Source: Setophaga petechia
Taxonomy: Eukaryota; Chordata; Aves; Passeriformes; Parulidae
Direction: 5' to 3'
DNA length: 64,000 nucleotides
Assembly (NCBI GenBank): GCA_024362935.1
Contig: JANCRA010000004.1
Coordinates: forward strand, 25,659,121-25,723,120
The notes below the pieces were generated by a model. The model was not told where the DNA came from. It did no database searches and saw only the letters and a program-made list of their open reading frames with translations. A program made the translations under genes and the position numbers. Shown here in pieces: positions 50,131 to 61,405 of the stretch (position 1 is its first letter; each line of letters starts with the position of its first letter).

Positions 50131-50215
50131 CATATCCTATAACAAAAGGATTCCAACAGAGCCTTCCTAGAAGCTGTCCAATTAAAGGGAACTGCTGGAT
50201 TGCTACAGTGGGACC
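50131..50215 (-). CDS. FANCC: FANCC exon 3
   Basis: This exon is 85 nt, like human exon 3. It encodes a helix segment with FPLIGQLL and CWNPFVIGY, where human has FPTIGQLL and CWNPFILAY. The donor is ATG|GTAAGA and leaves phase 1. The acceptor is a tandem NAGNAG (TAGCAG). The downstream AG keeps the human length, and use of the upstream AG would add one in-frame glutamine codon. The upstream exon ends in phase 0, so both choices keep the frame. It lies 2 kb from exon 2, and a sense-oriented LTR-like element sits in the intron between them. Confidence 0.96.
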
Positions 50216-50874
50216 CTGCTAAAACACAAACAAAAAGATAGTAAATATACTGCACATCAAAAGTAGGTTAAGAGAACTGTTAATGATACTCACTGCTGTA
50301 AATTACAATCCAAATTATTATACCATGAAATGTTCTGAAAGCAAAACACAGGCAGATATGTAGATTTTCTACAATATCATCATTCAAGTAAGTTAAAACT
50401 TAGGTAATTTTCTTACCTAATACTTAACTATGTTAGAAAATCTGTTCATTTGCCTCACACCCAGCAGATCAGTATTAGTAACTAGCAAGTATACAATTTC
50501 ACAGTACTAAAAGCCTAATTAACACACATTTTTGTTGATTGTTATAATACACTGTCTCACAGTTTCTGAAGAGATTAATATCTACTGTGGCATAAAATTA
50601 CTTCGTTACTTTTGTTTGCTTTCTTTAAATTAAGTTCCTTAATAACTTGCTAGTAACAAACTGACATTTAACTTTTAACCAAACAGAAAGACGTTTCACT
50701 ATAAAATAGACAACGTATTTTATATACAATCCTGTGTAGTCAGTCCTATTTTTCCATATATATTTTTTCCCAATAGTGCTGGGCTGAGATAACTTACAAG
50801 TAGCAAGGATGATGAGCATCTCCTGCTACTACAATAAATTCCTTACATTGTCTCATTTTTGGGGCTACACCAAG

Positions 50875-51445
50875 TGTTTCTAGCTGTTTATATACAGACA
50901 CGAACAGGACAGCACATCTGAAATCAGAGTCTAGAGTGGTTTATTTCTAACATCAGTCTCATTACATTGTTATGACAATGGAGAGCAGAGATGTGACCAG
51001 CTCTCTGATTCAAACAGAATGCCAAAGAAACGTTAATAATGTTACAGCATATCATAAAGCCATTTCCATCTGCGTTTCAGCCAATCACACATAGAGCACA
51101 AGCATATTGACAATACTTCTATCCAATCACTTAAAGCACACGTAGCTTTGGTTAAAACAATAGCAGCCTATATTCAAACACAATAGCTTGTTCATAAGAC
51201 ACAAGGCACAGAGCTCTATTCATTTTTAATATTCTAAAGATATACATTAAATAAACTTGTTGCAACTTAAAAGAGCAAATCACATAGGCCTATTGTTCTG
51301 TTTCTCATGTCTGCATTACTAATTTTTCTGCTGCCTTGGCATCTCACTGTCCTTGCTGTCACTGGGGCCTGTCTTTTTCTAACTTTCTCAAAACCCTCTA
51401 ATTTTCAGGATTCCAACACCAAGACTTTCTGGGGCCATATTCACA
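50875..51445 (-). mobile_element. LTR-like element in FANCC sense orientation
   Basis: On the minus strand there are ATTGG motifs (51117 and 51080 region), then GAGACTGATGTTAGAAATAAA, a U5-like stretch, a terminal CA at 50875, two bases, and TGGTGTAGCCCC where a primer site would lie. The order and several words (ATTGG, CTGTAAC/TTGTAAC, TTAACG, GAGACTGAT, AATAAA) match the LTR at 27.8-28.4 kb, so the two look like relatives of one ERVL-like group. The 5' boundary is uncertain: TGTGAATA ending at 51445 is one candidate and TGTATATC at 51246 another. No target duplication was found. Confidence 0.6.
50940..50945 (-). terminator. Sense-strand AATAAA in LTR-like element
   Basis: AATAAA on the FANCC transcript strand, 71 nt before the presumed LTR end, within intron 2. 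It is a possible premature poly(A) site. Confidence 0.45.
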
Positions 51446-52246
51446 AAGTCCATTTCAGGCCATGCCTCAGATTACATGAAGTAGCAACATTCTTTTTCCC
51501 CCTTAAGGAAAAAGAAATGCAAATATGGGAAGAAACTCCAGTCCCCCAAAACCTTTTACTTAAAATTTAACATTTAAAGTCAGTTCAGAAACAAACCTCA
51601 CTCTGCAGTCTACAGATAAGAATATTGTAAAAAAAGAACTTCCAGAAGAAGCAAGCCTTATGCCATAATGCAGTACTTCTAAGGCTAATTATACTGAATA
51701 TATACACTGAAAAAGTGATGCTCAGAAAAACATACTAGCAACTAAACATGAACAACTACTTTTACTCAAGAGTGCAGACAATAATTAAATCAATAAACAG
51801 AACAGGCAGCAGCTTATGCCAGTGATCTGACCATACACTGGGGTTAACATGTCAGCAGATCCCCTAAGATTTAAAGGATCAGTCACAGTTTTGCATGTTA
51901 AGGCCTTTAAATCATCCAATTTATGACCTGACAACCAGAATCAAATTCTTCTTTACTTAAAGAGTTTTTTTAAGAGGCTAGAGCATTGGCTGGGAAACTT
52001 CACCTGACATCAACCAATCAAGTAGAAAAAGCCCCTTTCACAATAAATCAGGGAAACAGGAAGCACACTCCTGTTTGCATTACCTGTGACTGTTTCCCCA
52101 GTTTGCCCCCCTGATCCACTATTATCTTAGGTCAACAAGATAAACCTTTTTGCTACTGTTAACCTTCTGGTTTTGTCAAAACATGGTGCAGATTGTTTTG
52201 GAGGACCTCTTCAAAACAGGTCACTATTCCTTCTAAAGCCACTTAC

Positions 52247-52411
52247 CAAATGTTTTATTGTTTCATAAAGTTGATGTAGAAATTCTTGGAGCTGGGGCAA
52301 GTGAAGGCACACATCTTTCTGTGATTCCAAAGTAGTGGCTTGACCCCACTCAATAGCTTTATCCAACCAATATTCAAAGTTCAGTTTGGGCACTGTAGTG
52401 TCCTGAGCCAT
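52247..52411 (-). CDS. FANCC: FANCC exon 2, first coding exon with start codon
   Basis: This exon encodes residues 1-55. The protein starts MAQD, as in human, and contains the run CLHLPQLQEFL, where human has CLHVPQFQEFL. The ATG is at 52411-52409, with G at -3 and G at +4, a strong initiation context. The exon reaches 52420, giving 9 nt of 5' UTR after a T-rich acceptor ending TTTTTTTCAG. The donor is TTG|GTAAGT. Its 165 coding nt equal human exon 2. The open frame continues upstream past the acceptor, but that part is intron. The Trp and Gln residues around positions 15-24 and the CLH-PQ-QEFL block are the clearest matches to mammals. Confidence 0.97.
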
Positions 52412-53634
52412 TCCACAATCCTGAAAAAAAGATTTTAACTCCACATCAGGCAGCACTGAATACTGGCTTCAAACCAAGAAGAAATATACAAAGAGAGGAT
52501 TTCTACCACCTTTTTTGTGCGCACACAAGAATGGGGTGTAGGGAGTGTCTGTTTACATCTCATAAGGCTGGTAACTTTATCTGCAATATTAAGAAGTTAA
52601 ACTAATAAACCCATCATGACAAAGCAGCAAAAGGGGTACAGTAATCAGTAAATTATCTTAGAATAAAGTTAATACCCAGATGTGTTTCAGGCTTTTCTTA
52701 TCCAAATTTGTCATCATCAATATTTCACTCAGAATTTTAGAATAATTTGAGCATGCATTTCTTTCAAATGCTATGCATGATGAAAAACTAAAAACGCTTC
52801 TTCCAAGATAAATGAAAGTATTAAAATTAGGCTCAATCAAAAGAAAAGGCACTAGAAGGCCTTCGATCATTGTAACTTCTGTATTTGTAATTGATCATTA
52901 GCTTTATGTGAAAAAAAGAGTACTCTCCTTAATAGAAATGGATAAATTTAATATATCAGGTCTTTTTCTCCTTGTATACCATACAAGTAAGAGGGAAAAA
53001 AATATAACCGTATGCAGCTGTACATATAATCCAGTTCTGAATGGAACCTGTACTACAAATGATCTACATCCTACAGCACACTTTACTCTAAAAAACTGGT
53101 CTTTGTGGGATAAGCAGTATCATGAAGCCAGAACAGTAAAACCTAACCAAACTGCGCTGGCAAAAGATGCCAAAAAACACCATACAATTTTTTCTGCTTT
53201 ACTATTATATTTTTCTTTGACAGAAGGACAGAGAATAGCACAGCAGGCAGACAACCTTTAAATCTCTCTGAAAGAAATGTCTCATAGGTTGGAAGACCAA
53301 ATGATCTCTTGCAGCCTTTCAATCATTGCTCTTTCTGTCAAAACTGTAAAGACAACTGTCAATTAACAGAATGTGGTGGCAATTTTCAGAAATGCATTGT
53401 TGCCCACTTAGAGACAAATTCAGACACTCATAGATGCCACAGAAATGAATGAATATGCGTCTTTGCAAGCTGTAAACCAAAAAAGAAACCAGAAACTCCA
53501 CAGCAGTCCTGCAAACCAAGTTTGCTTTATACAGCTAACCCTTACAAACACAGGATTTGTATAGCATGATAATCTCGGCCGGATAAAAATTTGAAGATAA
53601 TTAACAAGCTTAATTACTATGAGAAATAAATAAA

Positions 53635-53663
53635 TATATACATACATACATACATAAATACAT
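53635..53663. repeat. (TACA)n microsatellite
   Basis: Short imperfect run of TACA units (ATACATACATACATACATAA). Confidence 0.85.
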
Positions 53664-55269
53664 AAGCCCTAGTGATTCACAGCTATCATTTGAGTTTGGA
53701 TCCTGTCCAGAAAAAATAAAGAAAAAAGAAAAAGTGAGAAATAAAATTGAGGTTAAGCTGTTGGATAGCTAGTGTACAATATGTATTTGCCTCAAACTTG
53801 TTCAAAGACAAGTAAGCAAAGCCGCTGCTCTGGTGTTCTTTACTACGCTCCCATTTTTATCTGCCACTGTTGCTGTCAGCAGAGCTCCTAAAGGATGTCT
53901 GCTGTACCAAGATGTTACTGATCTTCTCCGAGTATCAAAACATGCTATGAGACTCTCCATCACAGCAGCTGCCTGAAGCAACATGGGTCCCACAGGCAAT
54001 TGGCCATCAAACACTTTTATCACCACAGGGACATAAGAAAGTCTCAGAACAAGTTGAAGCCAGGAAGTGAACTAACACATGTGGTTAAATTAATGAGCCT
54101 ACTTGATGTTCCCAGACAAGATCAAACCTACCAAATAACTGAAAAATCAATCCCCTAATAAAATGGCTCCTAAAACTTTTAGGAAAGAATATAAAAAGGA
54201 AAAAAAAAATCAAAAAAAGAGGAAGCACAAAAACTCCGGCATTGTGGGGCTAATCATGAGTTGATTAAGTATTAACTGAGAATCCAAGTAAAGCAAATCA
54301 AGCAGGATAATCCAATATACTGAGTACCTGTTTCTACTACTTCAGTATGCAAAATAACACAGCCATCACTCTTCTTTTTCCAGAAGTCTGAGATCCCAGC
54401 TCTCCAATAAGAAAGGTGTTTTGTCTCCCTGGTTAATGCAGCTAAATAAACTGGATTGCACATTCTTTTTTTTTTTTTTTAAAGTACTGCAACTATTAAA
54501 AAAAACCCCAAAACAACAGCACAAATCATAAGTGAAAGAAAATCTTAGAAGTGTATCTCTTCTTTATGCTGATAACTGCAAGTGTAAATTTTTTACTGTT
54601 TCTGATAGCTAACTTCTTTAAAATATCTGAATACTTTGGAGACGAGAAAAGTATTCTCCCATCAACAGACTTGCAATAATCACACACAAGACAAAGCAGC
54701 TCTATGTTCAGTGCCAGTCAAAACCCTCACCTTGTAGCATGGAAGCACAAACAAAGGACCAGGACCAAAAAAACGCCAGCTATACAATCTAGGGCTTGGA
54801 ACCTATCCTCAGAAGGATCAGTCCTGGCCTTGATCCTTTTGCATTATATTCTCATGAAAATGAAACACTGCACTATTTCGAAAGCAGAGTTCAGAAATTT
54901 TAGCTGCAGTTTAATGCTCAACTCATGGATACATTTATTGGCAAAAAATAGAGGAGACAATTCTATATGCATTTCCAAAGTGGATTAAAGGACAAATATA
55001 TGTGGTTTTCTGTGCAATTAATTTTCTGCAACTGCTAAAAACCCTAATATATCAGCAATAAGGAACAAATGATCCCTATGATTAAGAGAAGATGTAAGCT
55101 TCAGTGCACTTCTTTATCTTTGAATAACCATTTACAATGACACGTAAAGATCTTTGCACTTTTTGGGGCAAGTGGGAGGAGGAAGGGTTGTGCACTTCTG
55201 TAAAGCTTTGGACACAAACTACTCTTGTAGATTCAATGGTAGCAGAATCCCTTACAGGAACTATTACAC

Positions 55270-55404
55270 AGCCACAGAATCCCCTGAGTTGGAAGGGACA
55301 CATAAGGATCACCAAGTCCAACTTTTAAGGGAATGGTCTATGTGAGAATGGAACCCACAGCCTCAGAATTGTTAGTACCATATTCCAATCCACAGAACAC
55401 ATCT
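55270..55404 (-). mobile_element. SINE with tRNA-Ile-like head and CR1 tail (TguSINE1-like)
   Basis: Read on the minus strand, 55404 to about 55345 resembles an isoleucine tRNA gene. GGTACTAACAATTCTGAGG corresponds to the anticodon arm region and GGTTCCATTCTC to the pol III B box. The A-box side is more decayed. The other half (55270-55325) is a CR1-type 3' end with the block GAGTTGGAAGGGACACATAA on the plus strand. This head-and-tail layout is that of TguSINE1, known from passerine birds. Head-to-tail order and size (about 135 bp) support the call. Clear target-site duplications were not found. Confidence 0.75.
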
Positions 55405-56783
55405 CAGGGTTGAATGCAGATTTTCAAGAATTATAATCACCAAAAATACTAAAGGCATTGCTGCTCTCTGTTTGGAATACTACCAATTCACCTCCTCTAT
55501 AAAATTATGCTGAGATCAACAGAAGAAGTGGCATTTCGAGGAATTGCTGCACTATTCATATGGGCCACTGGCCCTTGTTTAGCATTTACCATGTGCTTCA
55601 ATTTATCTTTGATAAAGAATTTGATTTATTTAATATACATTAAGATTTTCAGCATCTCAACACCACATATTCCACACTATTTCCAATAGTGCTCTGTTTT
55701 CAATAGCATGACTTTTAAGATGTACTTGTTTGTTTTCACTGGAAGATTCCAATTAGTTATTTTATTGATTGTTTACTTCAACTATAGAATCTAGTCCTGA
55801 AAAGAGCAATTTGATTAATACAGCTTACACTTGTCTTCACCCCAACATTACTGGAAAACATACAGAAAAGCTACTGTGTATATATAAATACTGTGAATGT
55901 ATAAATAACCTGATTAAAAAGCAAACATACCAGAGACACAGATTTCATCTCAGAAACCATCATAGGATATAGAACATGGTTTATTAGAGAAACAGAAAAC
56001 TGTTAGGTAATCAAAGGTAATTTAAATGTTCAGGTTCCAGTATCATATAAATGATATATATAAGACAATAAATACTTGATTAATAATTTGACTTACAATA
56101 CTGACAAGTATATTCCTATCATTTCTTTCTGATTAATTTCCATTCTTTTCAGTTAGTAAGGACTCATTTTCGCTGCCAAAAATAAAAAACTGATTCTCAT
56201 TTTGACTGGGTTCTCCACAACATGGCAAATTGAGAAGCCAGATTTATTGTGAATCATCTTATAGTATCTTTCACTTCTATAAAGAAGCCTTTAGTCCTCT
56301 TCTCTGAGAATCCCCAGGCAACCCTCTTGGCCTCATACCTTCAAGTACATGGAACCTTGGGGAGCTCTGGTATGAAGGTACTCATTATAACTTTCAGAAG
56401 TTAATGGCAGCATTTCTAACAAGGAATTTTATTCTGTCAAGTGAGCTCTCTGGATAGTGTCTGAAACATACCACTTTAGTCACTAACTTCTGCTACCAGA
56501 TCTTGAGGCAAAGTCCCCAGATCTTGCTTTAGTAGGTTCACAAAAATTACAATTAAACTTTCATGAATTTATTTCTATTTAATCTTGTAAATTCAGCTGG
56601 TAAATTTTAATTAAGCCTTTTAAGTAGAAGGATCTTTGAGGTACTGCTAAGGTACAATATTTCCTTATGTCACAGTGTTCCAAATACACATGACTAAAAC
56701 TTGTACTCAAGGTATAAAGCTCTCACTTTGCCTTGAATTAATGATAAGTAGCTCCATGCTCTAAATGAATGTTTTGCTTTCCA

Positions 56784-56812
56784 CTCCTCCTCCTCCTCTT
56801 CCTCCTCCTCTC
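56784..56812. repeat. (TCC)n microsatellite
   Basis: TCC/CTC triplet run with one CTT interruption. Confidence 0.9.
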
Positions 56813-56853
56813 TTATATCCTACCCACCAGCAACCTTAGCTTATGAGGAAAAC

Positions 56854-56916
56854 ATAAAATAAGAAAACAGTTAAAAATACTCTTATGGTGTCAGGGCCCA
56901 AGGGCCCGAAGCACAA
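56854..56916. repeat. Donor copy of a 63-bp dispersed duplication
   Basis: Matches 57797-57859 at 60 of 63 positions. Contains the double GGGCCC word (AGGGCCCAAGGGCCC). Confidence 0.9.
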
Positions 56917-57776
56917 GAAGTTACCATTAAGATAACAAAACATATAAATATACACTCCAAAATCCAAACTATTTTTAAGGGGTTTTAATACTTACAAAAG
57001 CACTACGACAGTCCTTTTGTGCATATTTATTACTCTAGGAGATATCAGAAGACTAATATTACCGATTTGGAGCACTTCAGTATATTATATAATTAAAAGA
57101 TACCATCATGTGACTCCTTAATCATCCTTAACTTGATTGTGATACAGCACCTTTGATACAGTAATATAACAAAAGAGTATTCACTTTTTCAGTGTGTCAA
57201 AGATTATTACAATCATGTCACAAATTTACTACCTAATGGAGATTCTGAGGTTATGCCAAGAGGAAAAAAAAAAGTAGCAATTATCCTGAACATTGTTACT
57301 GCTTTCTCATTTTTTTAATTCTCTACATAAAATATGTATTTCTTTACCTTGTTCTCAAGTATATTTTTCATCTTTACCTTCACAAGTCTCCTTCTGCTTG
57401 CCAAGAACAGAAGAAAATTCAATATATACTTAGATAGGAGGTAAGAGCAAACATAACTTATTTCCTACTGTAAAGACAGTCTGTTACCAGCCTCCCCAAA
57501 ATAAATTTTAAAAATAGTTTATTAGGAAAAAAATCATATTTTTTAGAAACTTCAGAAAGGCCCAGGAGTAGTAAAGACTATGTGAAAATTAAAAACTATT
57601 ATTATTTTTAATTATGAAAATTAAAAACTATTACTATAAAAACTATTTATTCCTGTCATCTTATTTTCCAGTACACCTTGTTGACAAATTAACTTCACAG
57701 GCTGGTTTATAGGTTGGTATTAAGTCTAATCTACACACACTGACAGTCCAGCAGTCAAGAATAATCGAGAGAATAA

Positions 57777-57880
57777 CTTCCATCTTCATTTTAGACATAA
57801 AATAAGAAAACAGTTAAAAATACTCTTATGGTGTTAGGGCCCAAGGGCCCAAAGTACAATCTTCCATCTTCATTTTAGAC
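57777..57880. repeat. Templated insertion flanked by a 20-bp direct repeat
   Basis: The 20-bp sequence CTTCCATCTTCATTTTAGAC occurs at 57777-57796 and exactly again at 57861-57880. Between them are 64 bp, 63 of which copy 56854-56916 with three transitions. It looks like a local copy inserted with a target-site duplication. Confidence 0.9.
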
Positions 57881-58616
57881 TGGTGCGCTTACAAGCAGTG
57901 TTCATTAGTGTTAATTTTTTATTTAGTAACTTTTTACATAAAAACAAGTTTGCCTATTTGTCTTTGTGCCTACATCTACAGATATTTTAGAGCAAGAAAA
58001 AACAACTATTATAGAAAACCGCCTGTCTACATGAGCACTTTCCAAATTAAAATAAATTACATGCTACTATATCTTCCCCTGGAAATAAAGAACACAGTTT
58101 TGCCAAAACAAAGGAATCAATATTGGCTAAGCAACCTGTGAAATCTGGCCAACTAAACAACTGTCAAGCAGGTGGCTAACATTATTATTCAATGTTTAGA
58201 CTAAAAACTCTCCTGGAGAAAGTAATTAACTCTTCTCTTTTGCTGCTCTGTATTTGTTTCTTCTATTTAGTCTGATAATTAGTAATTTAACAGAGTTGTC
58301 TTCTGAATTACATTATCGGGTCTCACAGGAAAAAGAGCTCAGTTCTCATGTTTAAGCAACTGTGGCCCCTAGCAGGGCTAATTTTGAAGCCAGCATATAT
58401 TAAACCTCCTGCACAGGTATCATCTGAGTATCATTGCAAACTGTAGAATTATATTTCCAGTTGCATTCTGTTGCTCTGCAGGTCTAGAGAAGACTTGATG
58501 CCATGAGGAAGGAAACTTTGCTGGGATTCATGCAAAATCTCCCTTTCTCAGATACTCTGAAAACATTACATCTCCCTCTTCCCACAAAAAGACTGCATGA
58601 TCATGATAAAGCTTTC

Positions 58617-58806
58617 CTCTATCAGAGAGTGGCTGGACACTGAACAGGATCCCCGGGGAAGTGGTCACAGCACCAGCCGGACAGAGTTCAAGAGCATTTG
58701 GACAACGCTCTCAGCACATGTTGTGACTCTTGGGGTGTCCTGTGCAGGGCCAGGAGTTGGACTCGATGATCCTTATGGGCTCCTTCCAACTCATGTTCTG
58801 TGATTT
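58617..58806 (+). mobile_element. CR1 LINE 3' fragment
   Basis: A well-preserved 190-bp 3' end with the blocks GTGGTCACAGCACCAG (58660), TTGGGGTGTCCTGTGCAGGG (58731-58750) and GGAGTTGGACTCGATGATCC (58753-58772), ending TTCTGTGATTT. It is the least diverged CR1 end by eye. Confidence 0.9.
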
Positions 58807-60864
58807 CCATTAATCAGGTTTCATGACCTCAAAAAAATCATTTATTTGCCTCACACAAAAATTAATTTTAAAACTTTCTGGTTCCAATAGCTCATCTTGT
58901 CGGAGCAGATCTTCCCTCTAATTTACCCCATTTCAAGAGGCTTAAAAACAAAGAATAAAGCCCTCTTTAATGGGAAAAGCAGAAACAGTATCTCAGCACA
59001 TCCATCTAACTCTTACCTTCTGCCCACAGGAACAGTGAAAGCAGGAGTGATATCACTGAATTTTACATATGTTATTTGCTACCTTTCCATAATGAATCTT
59101 AACAGGGCAAGAAGGCAACCAACTGTACCTTCAAACACAAAATATGTAAGTGCTAACCCACATAATGGATTTTTAGGAACAAATAGAAAAAAAAATCTGA
59201 TCACAATCCACTCTAAGACACTCCTGGCAAGGAACACACCAAAGAAGTTACTAATACTCCAACACCACTAGTATTTTTTTTTAAAGTTAAATTTAAGAGG
59301 AGAAAAGAGGCAATAAGGTAAGGTACCTTTACATCTCTGGCAGAAGACTCTGCAATTTGGCAAAGTACCAAAACATACAATGTCCTATTTTAAAAGAATT
59401 TCAATGTCAGCAGGAGCCAGAACAATATCCAGCAAGACCAACATAAAGCTATCCGTACCAGAACACAGGGAATCAGATGGATGTGCAAAATCTAAACTTG
59501 TTTCAAGGCTATTAGGCAAATCCCAGATTTGATCAGTGCACACTGATGTTAAGCAGATCAACACCACCTCCTAGAACAAAACCCAGACTTGAAAATACAG
59601 GGGGCTGCTAGCTCACTCCTTAATTCCTTACTTGCTCTTCCATATGTGGATTGCTTGCTCTTATCAGTGATCTATCACAGAGGTGGTACAGTAACAATAC
59701 ACTTCAAAATATAAAAGAAGCTAAAATTTACATCCTGAAATTGTGTGGCATGGTGAACAGAAGTACAAACAAGCATACACCTTCACAGGTTTCTAGAAAT
59801 GGAGGGAGGGAAGGAGGTGTGAAGCACATCTCCTTTCAATGTATTTCCTCAGTAAGGTTTATGTATTTTGTCTTGCAATCTAAAGAGTACACCTTACAAG
59901 ACTATTTGGTAACACTCAGGTCACTGGAACGTAGCAATCTCTCCTAATGCTTGAGGAATGAAGTTTCTGGGGGGATATCTCTAATGAAAATTAATGTTCA
60001 AAGATCCTTGGATTTAGCTTGTTGGACAAGGCCTTTTCATTCAGTCCAGCTAATTCTCAGCTCACTTCTACGACAACAGTGGAAATAAAGATGACACATG
60101 GGAAATTGCAGCTTAAACAACTATGCAAAGAATAAAGGCAACTCTGGGAAGAGACACTAGGTCTGATCAAGCCTTCAAACTACAGAAGGCAGAACTGTCT
60201 CAGGTATGTGGCAACATAAAAATATTTTGACAGCACTTTGCAGAAAGTCCAATTACTGCTAACACCACTTTAGCTTCACTAACAGTTACAGTAACATCAA
60301 ACACCAATTGTGTATGGGTCTCTGATAACAGCAGTCTAAATGCCACATAAGTTAGATCTTATTTTGCAGCTTACAAGAAAAGGAATTAAATGCTGGTTGT
60401 GTTTACTTCAATGGCAAAATTTTTGTTAGTCTCAATTAATCCTAAATTTCACATTAAACTTTAATGACAGTGAGAAACCCATCACGTAAGAGCTCACCAA
60501 GTAATTGCATTAGAAAAATTAAGCCTTTTAGCAATAATGGTAAATTCTTGTTAGATTAAATCTGTTGTTTGTACCCATTCTCCTATACCAAATCTGCCGG
60601 CTAATGCATCATTCCCTATCTCGTGGGTTACCTAACAGTTATCTGGGTTATCTGGCTATAGAGTTTTTATTACCCAATTCTAGCAAACGAGCAATTTTTC
60701 TACCAATTAGAAATTCTACTTTTTCACTTAAAACTTTTACAGGTAGTTACCACTGTCTCCCATAGCTTAAAACCAATATTAGAGATTTATACTGTCATTT
60801 CAAACATCTGAAAGATTTTCTTCAACTTCTTCTCTCCAGAGTAACACTTCAGAAAAAAAAACTA

Positions 60865-61405
60865 TCTGGGGGTGCTGGTGGGCAGCAGCTCAGGATGAGC
60901 CAGCAGTGTGTGCCCGGCAGCCAGGCAGGCAAACCCCATCCCGGGCTGCAGCAGACACAGCATCACCAGCTGGGATTGGGATCATCCTGCTGGATTCAGC
61001 CCTGGTGCGCCTCACCCTGAGCCCTGTGCGCAGTGCTGGGCCCCACACTCTGAGAAGGGTGGGAAGAAGGTCCTGGAATGGTCCAGAGGGGACCTGGAGA
61101 GGGAGTGCTGGTCTGTTCCCAGGGTTTCCTGGAATCCAGTAACAGGATATGTGCAAATGGTTCAAGCTTTGTCACGGGATGTTCAGACTGGACACTGGGA
61201 AATATTTCTTCACCAGGAGAGTGGTCAAACACTGGAAGAGGTCTCCTACGGATGCGGCTTTTGCTCCATGTCTGTTAAGTGCCTTAAAAAAAGGCACTTG
61301 GACAATGCATTTAATACCAAAGTTAACATTTGTTCTGCCATGAATTGGTCAGGCAGTTTGACTACATGATTTTTGTCCCAAAAAACCAGTCCATTCTATT
61401 CTGGT
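60865..61405 (+). mobile_element. CR1 LINE 3' fragment
   Basis: Begins with the block GGGGGTGCTGGTGGGCAGCA (60868-60887) near the end of CR1 ORF2 and runs to the 3' end. It passes CAGTGCTGGGCCCCACACTC (61032-61051) and a degraded terminal region finishing near CCATTCTATTCTGG. Short open frames on both strands in this stretch are by-products of CR1 and not genes. Confidence 0.88.

Larger units (their letters stand above)
50216..52246 (-). other. FANCC intron 2
   Basis: Contains an LTR-like element on the minus strand (50875 to about 51445). The rest is AT-rich sequence. Confidence 0.8.
464..52420 (-). other. FANCC: FANCC gene, 5' two thirds (exons 2-11, minus strand)
   Basis: FANCC is a subunit of the nuclear Fanconi anaemia core complex. 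It works with FANCE and FANCF so that the FANCL ligase can monoubiquitinate FANCD2-FANCI during repair of DNA interstrand crosslinks. Ten exons translate to a protein that aligns end to end with human FANCC residues 1 to about 357, recalled from memory. Splice sites are all GT/AG and the phases chain as 0,1,0,0,2,2,0,2,0,1. No frameshift or internal stop was found, so this is an intact gene and not a retrocopy. The protein is an alpha-helical repeat fold without catalytic motifs, so identity rests on collinear similarity and exon structure. Exons 12 onward lie beyond base 1. The non-coding first exon and promoter were not found and probably lie beyond base 64000. Confidence 0.96.

Noticed and set aside
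54790..54860. Possible very old CR1 reverse-transcriptase trace (GGATCAGTCCTGGCC...)
   Set aside because: About 50 bp loosely resemble the block before the CR1 catalytic site, but flanking sequence shows no support.
60890..61369. Several overlapping open frames of 60-150 codons
   Set aside because: They lie inside a CR1 3' fragment and do not match its true reading frame for any length.
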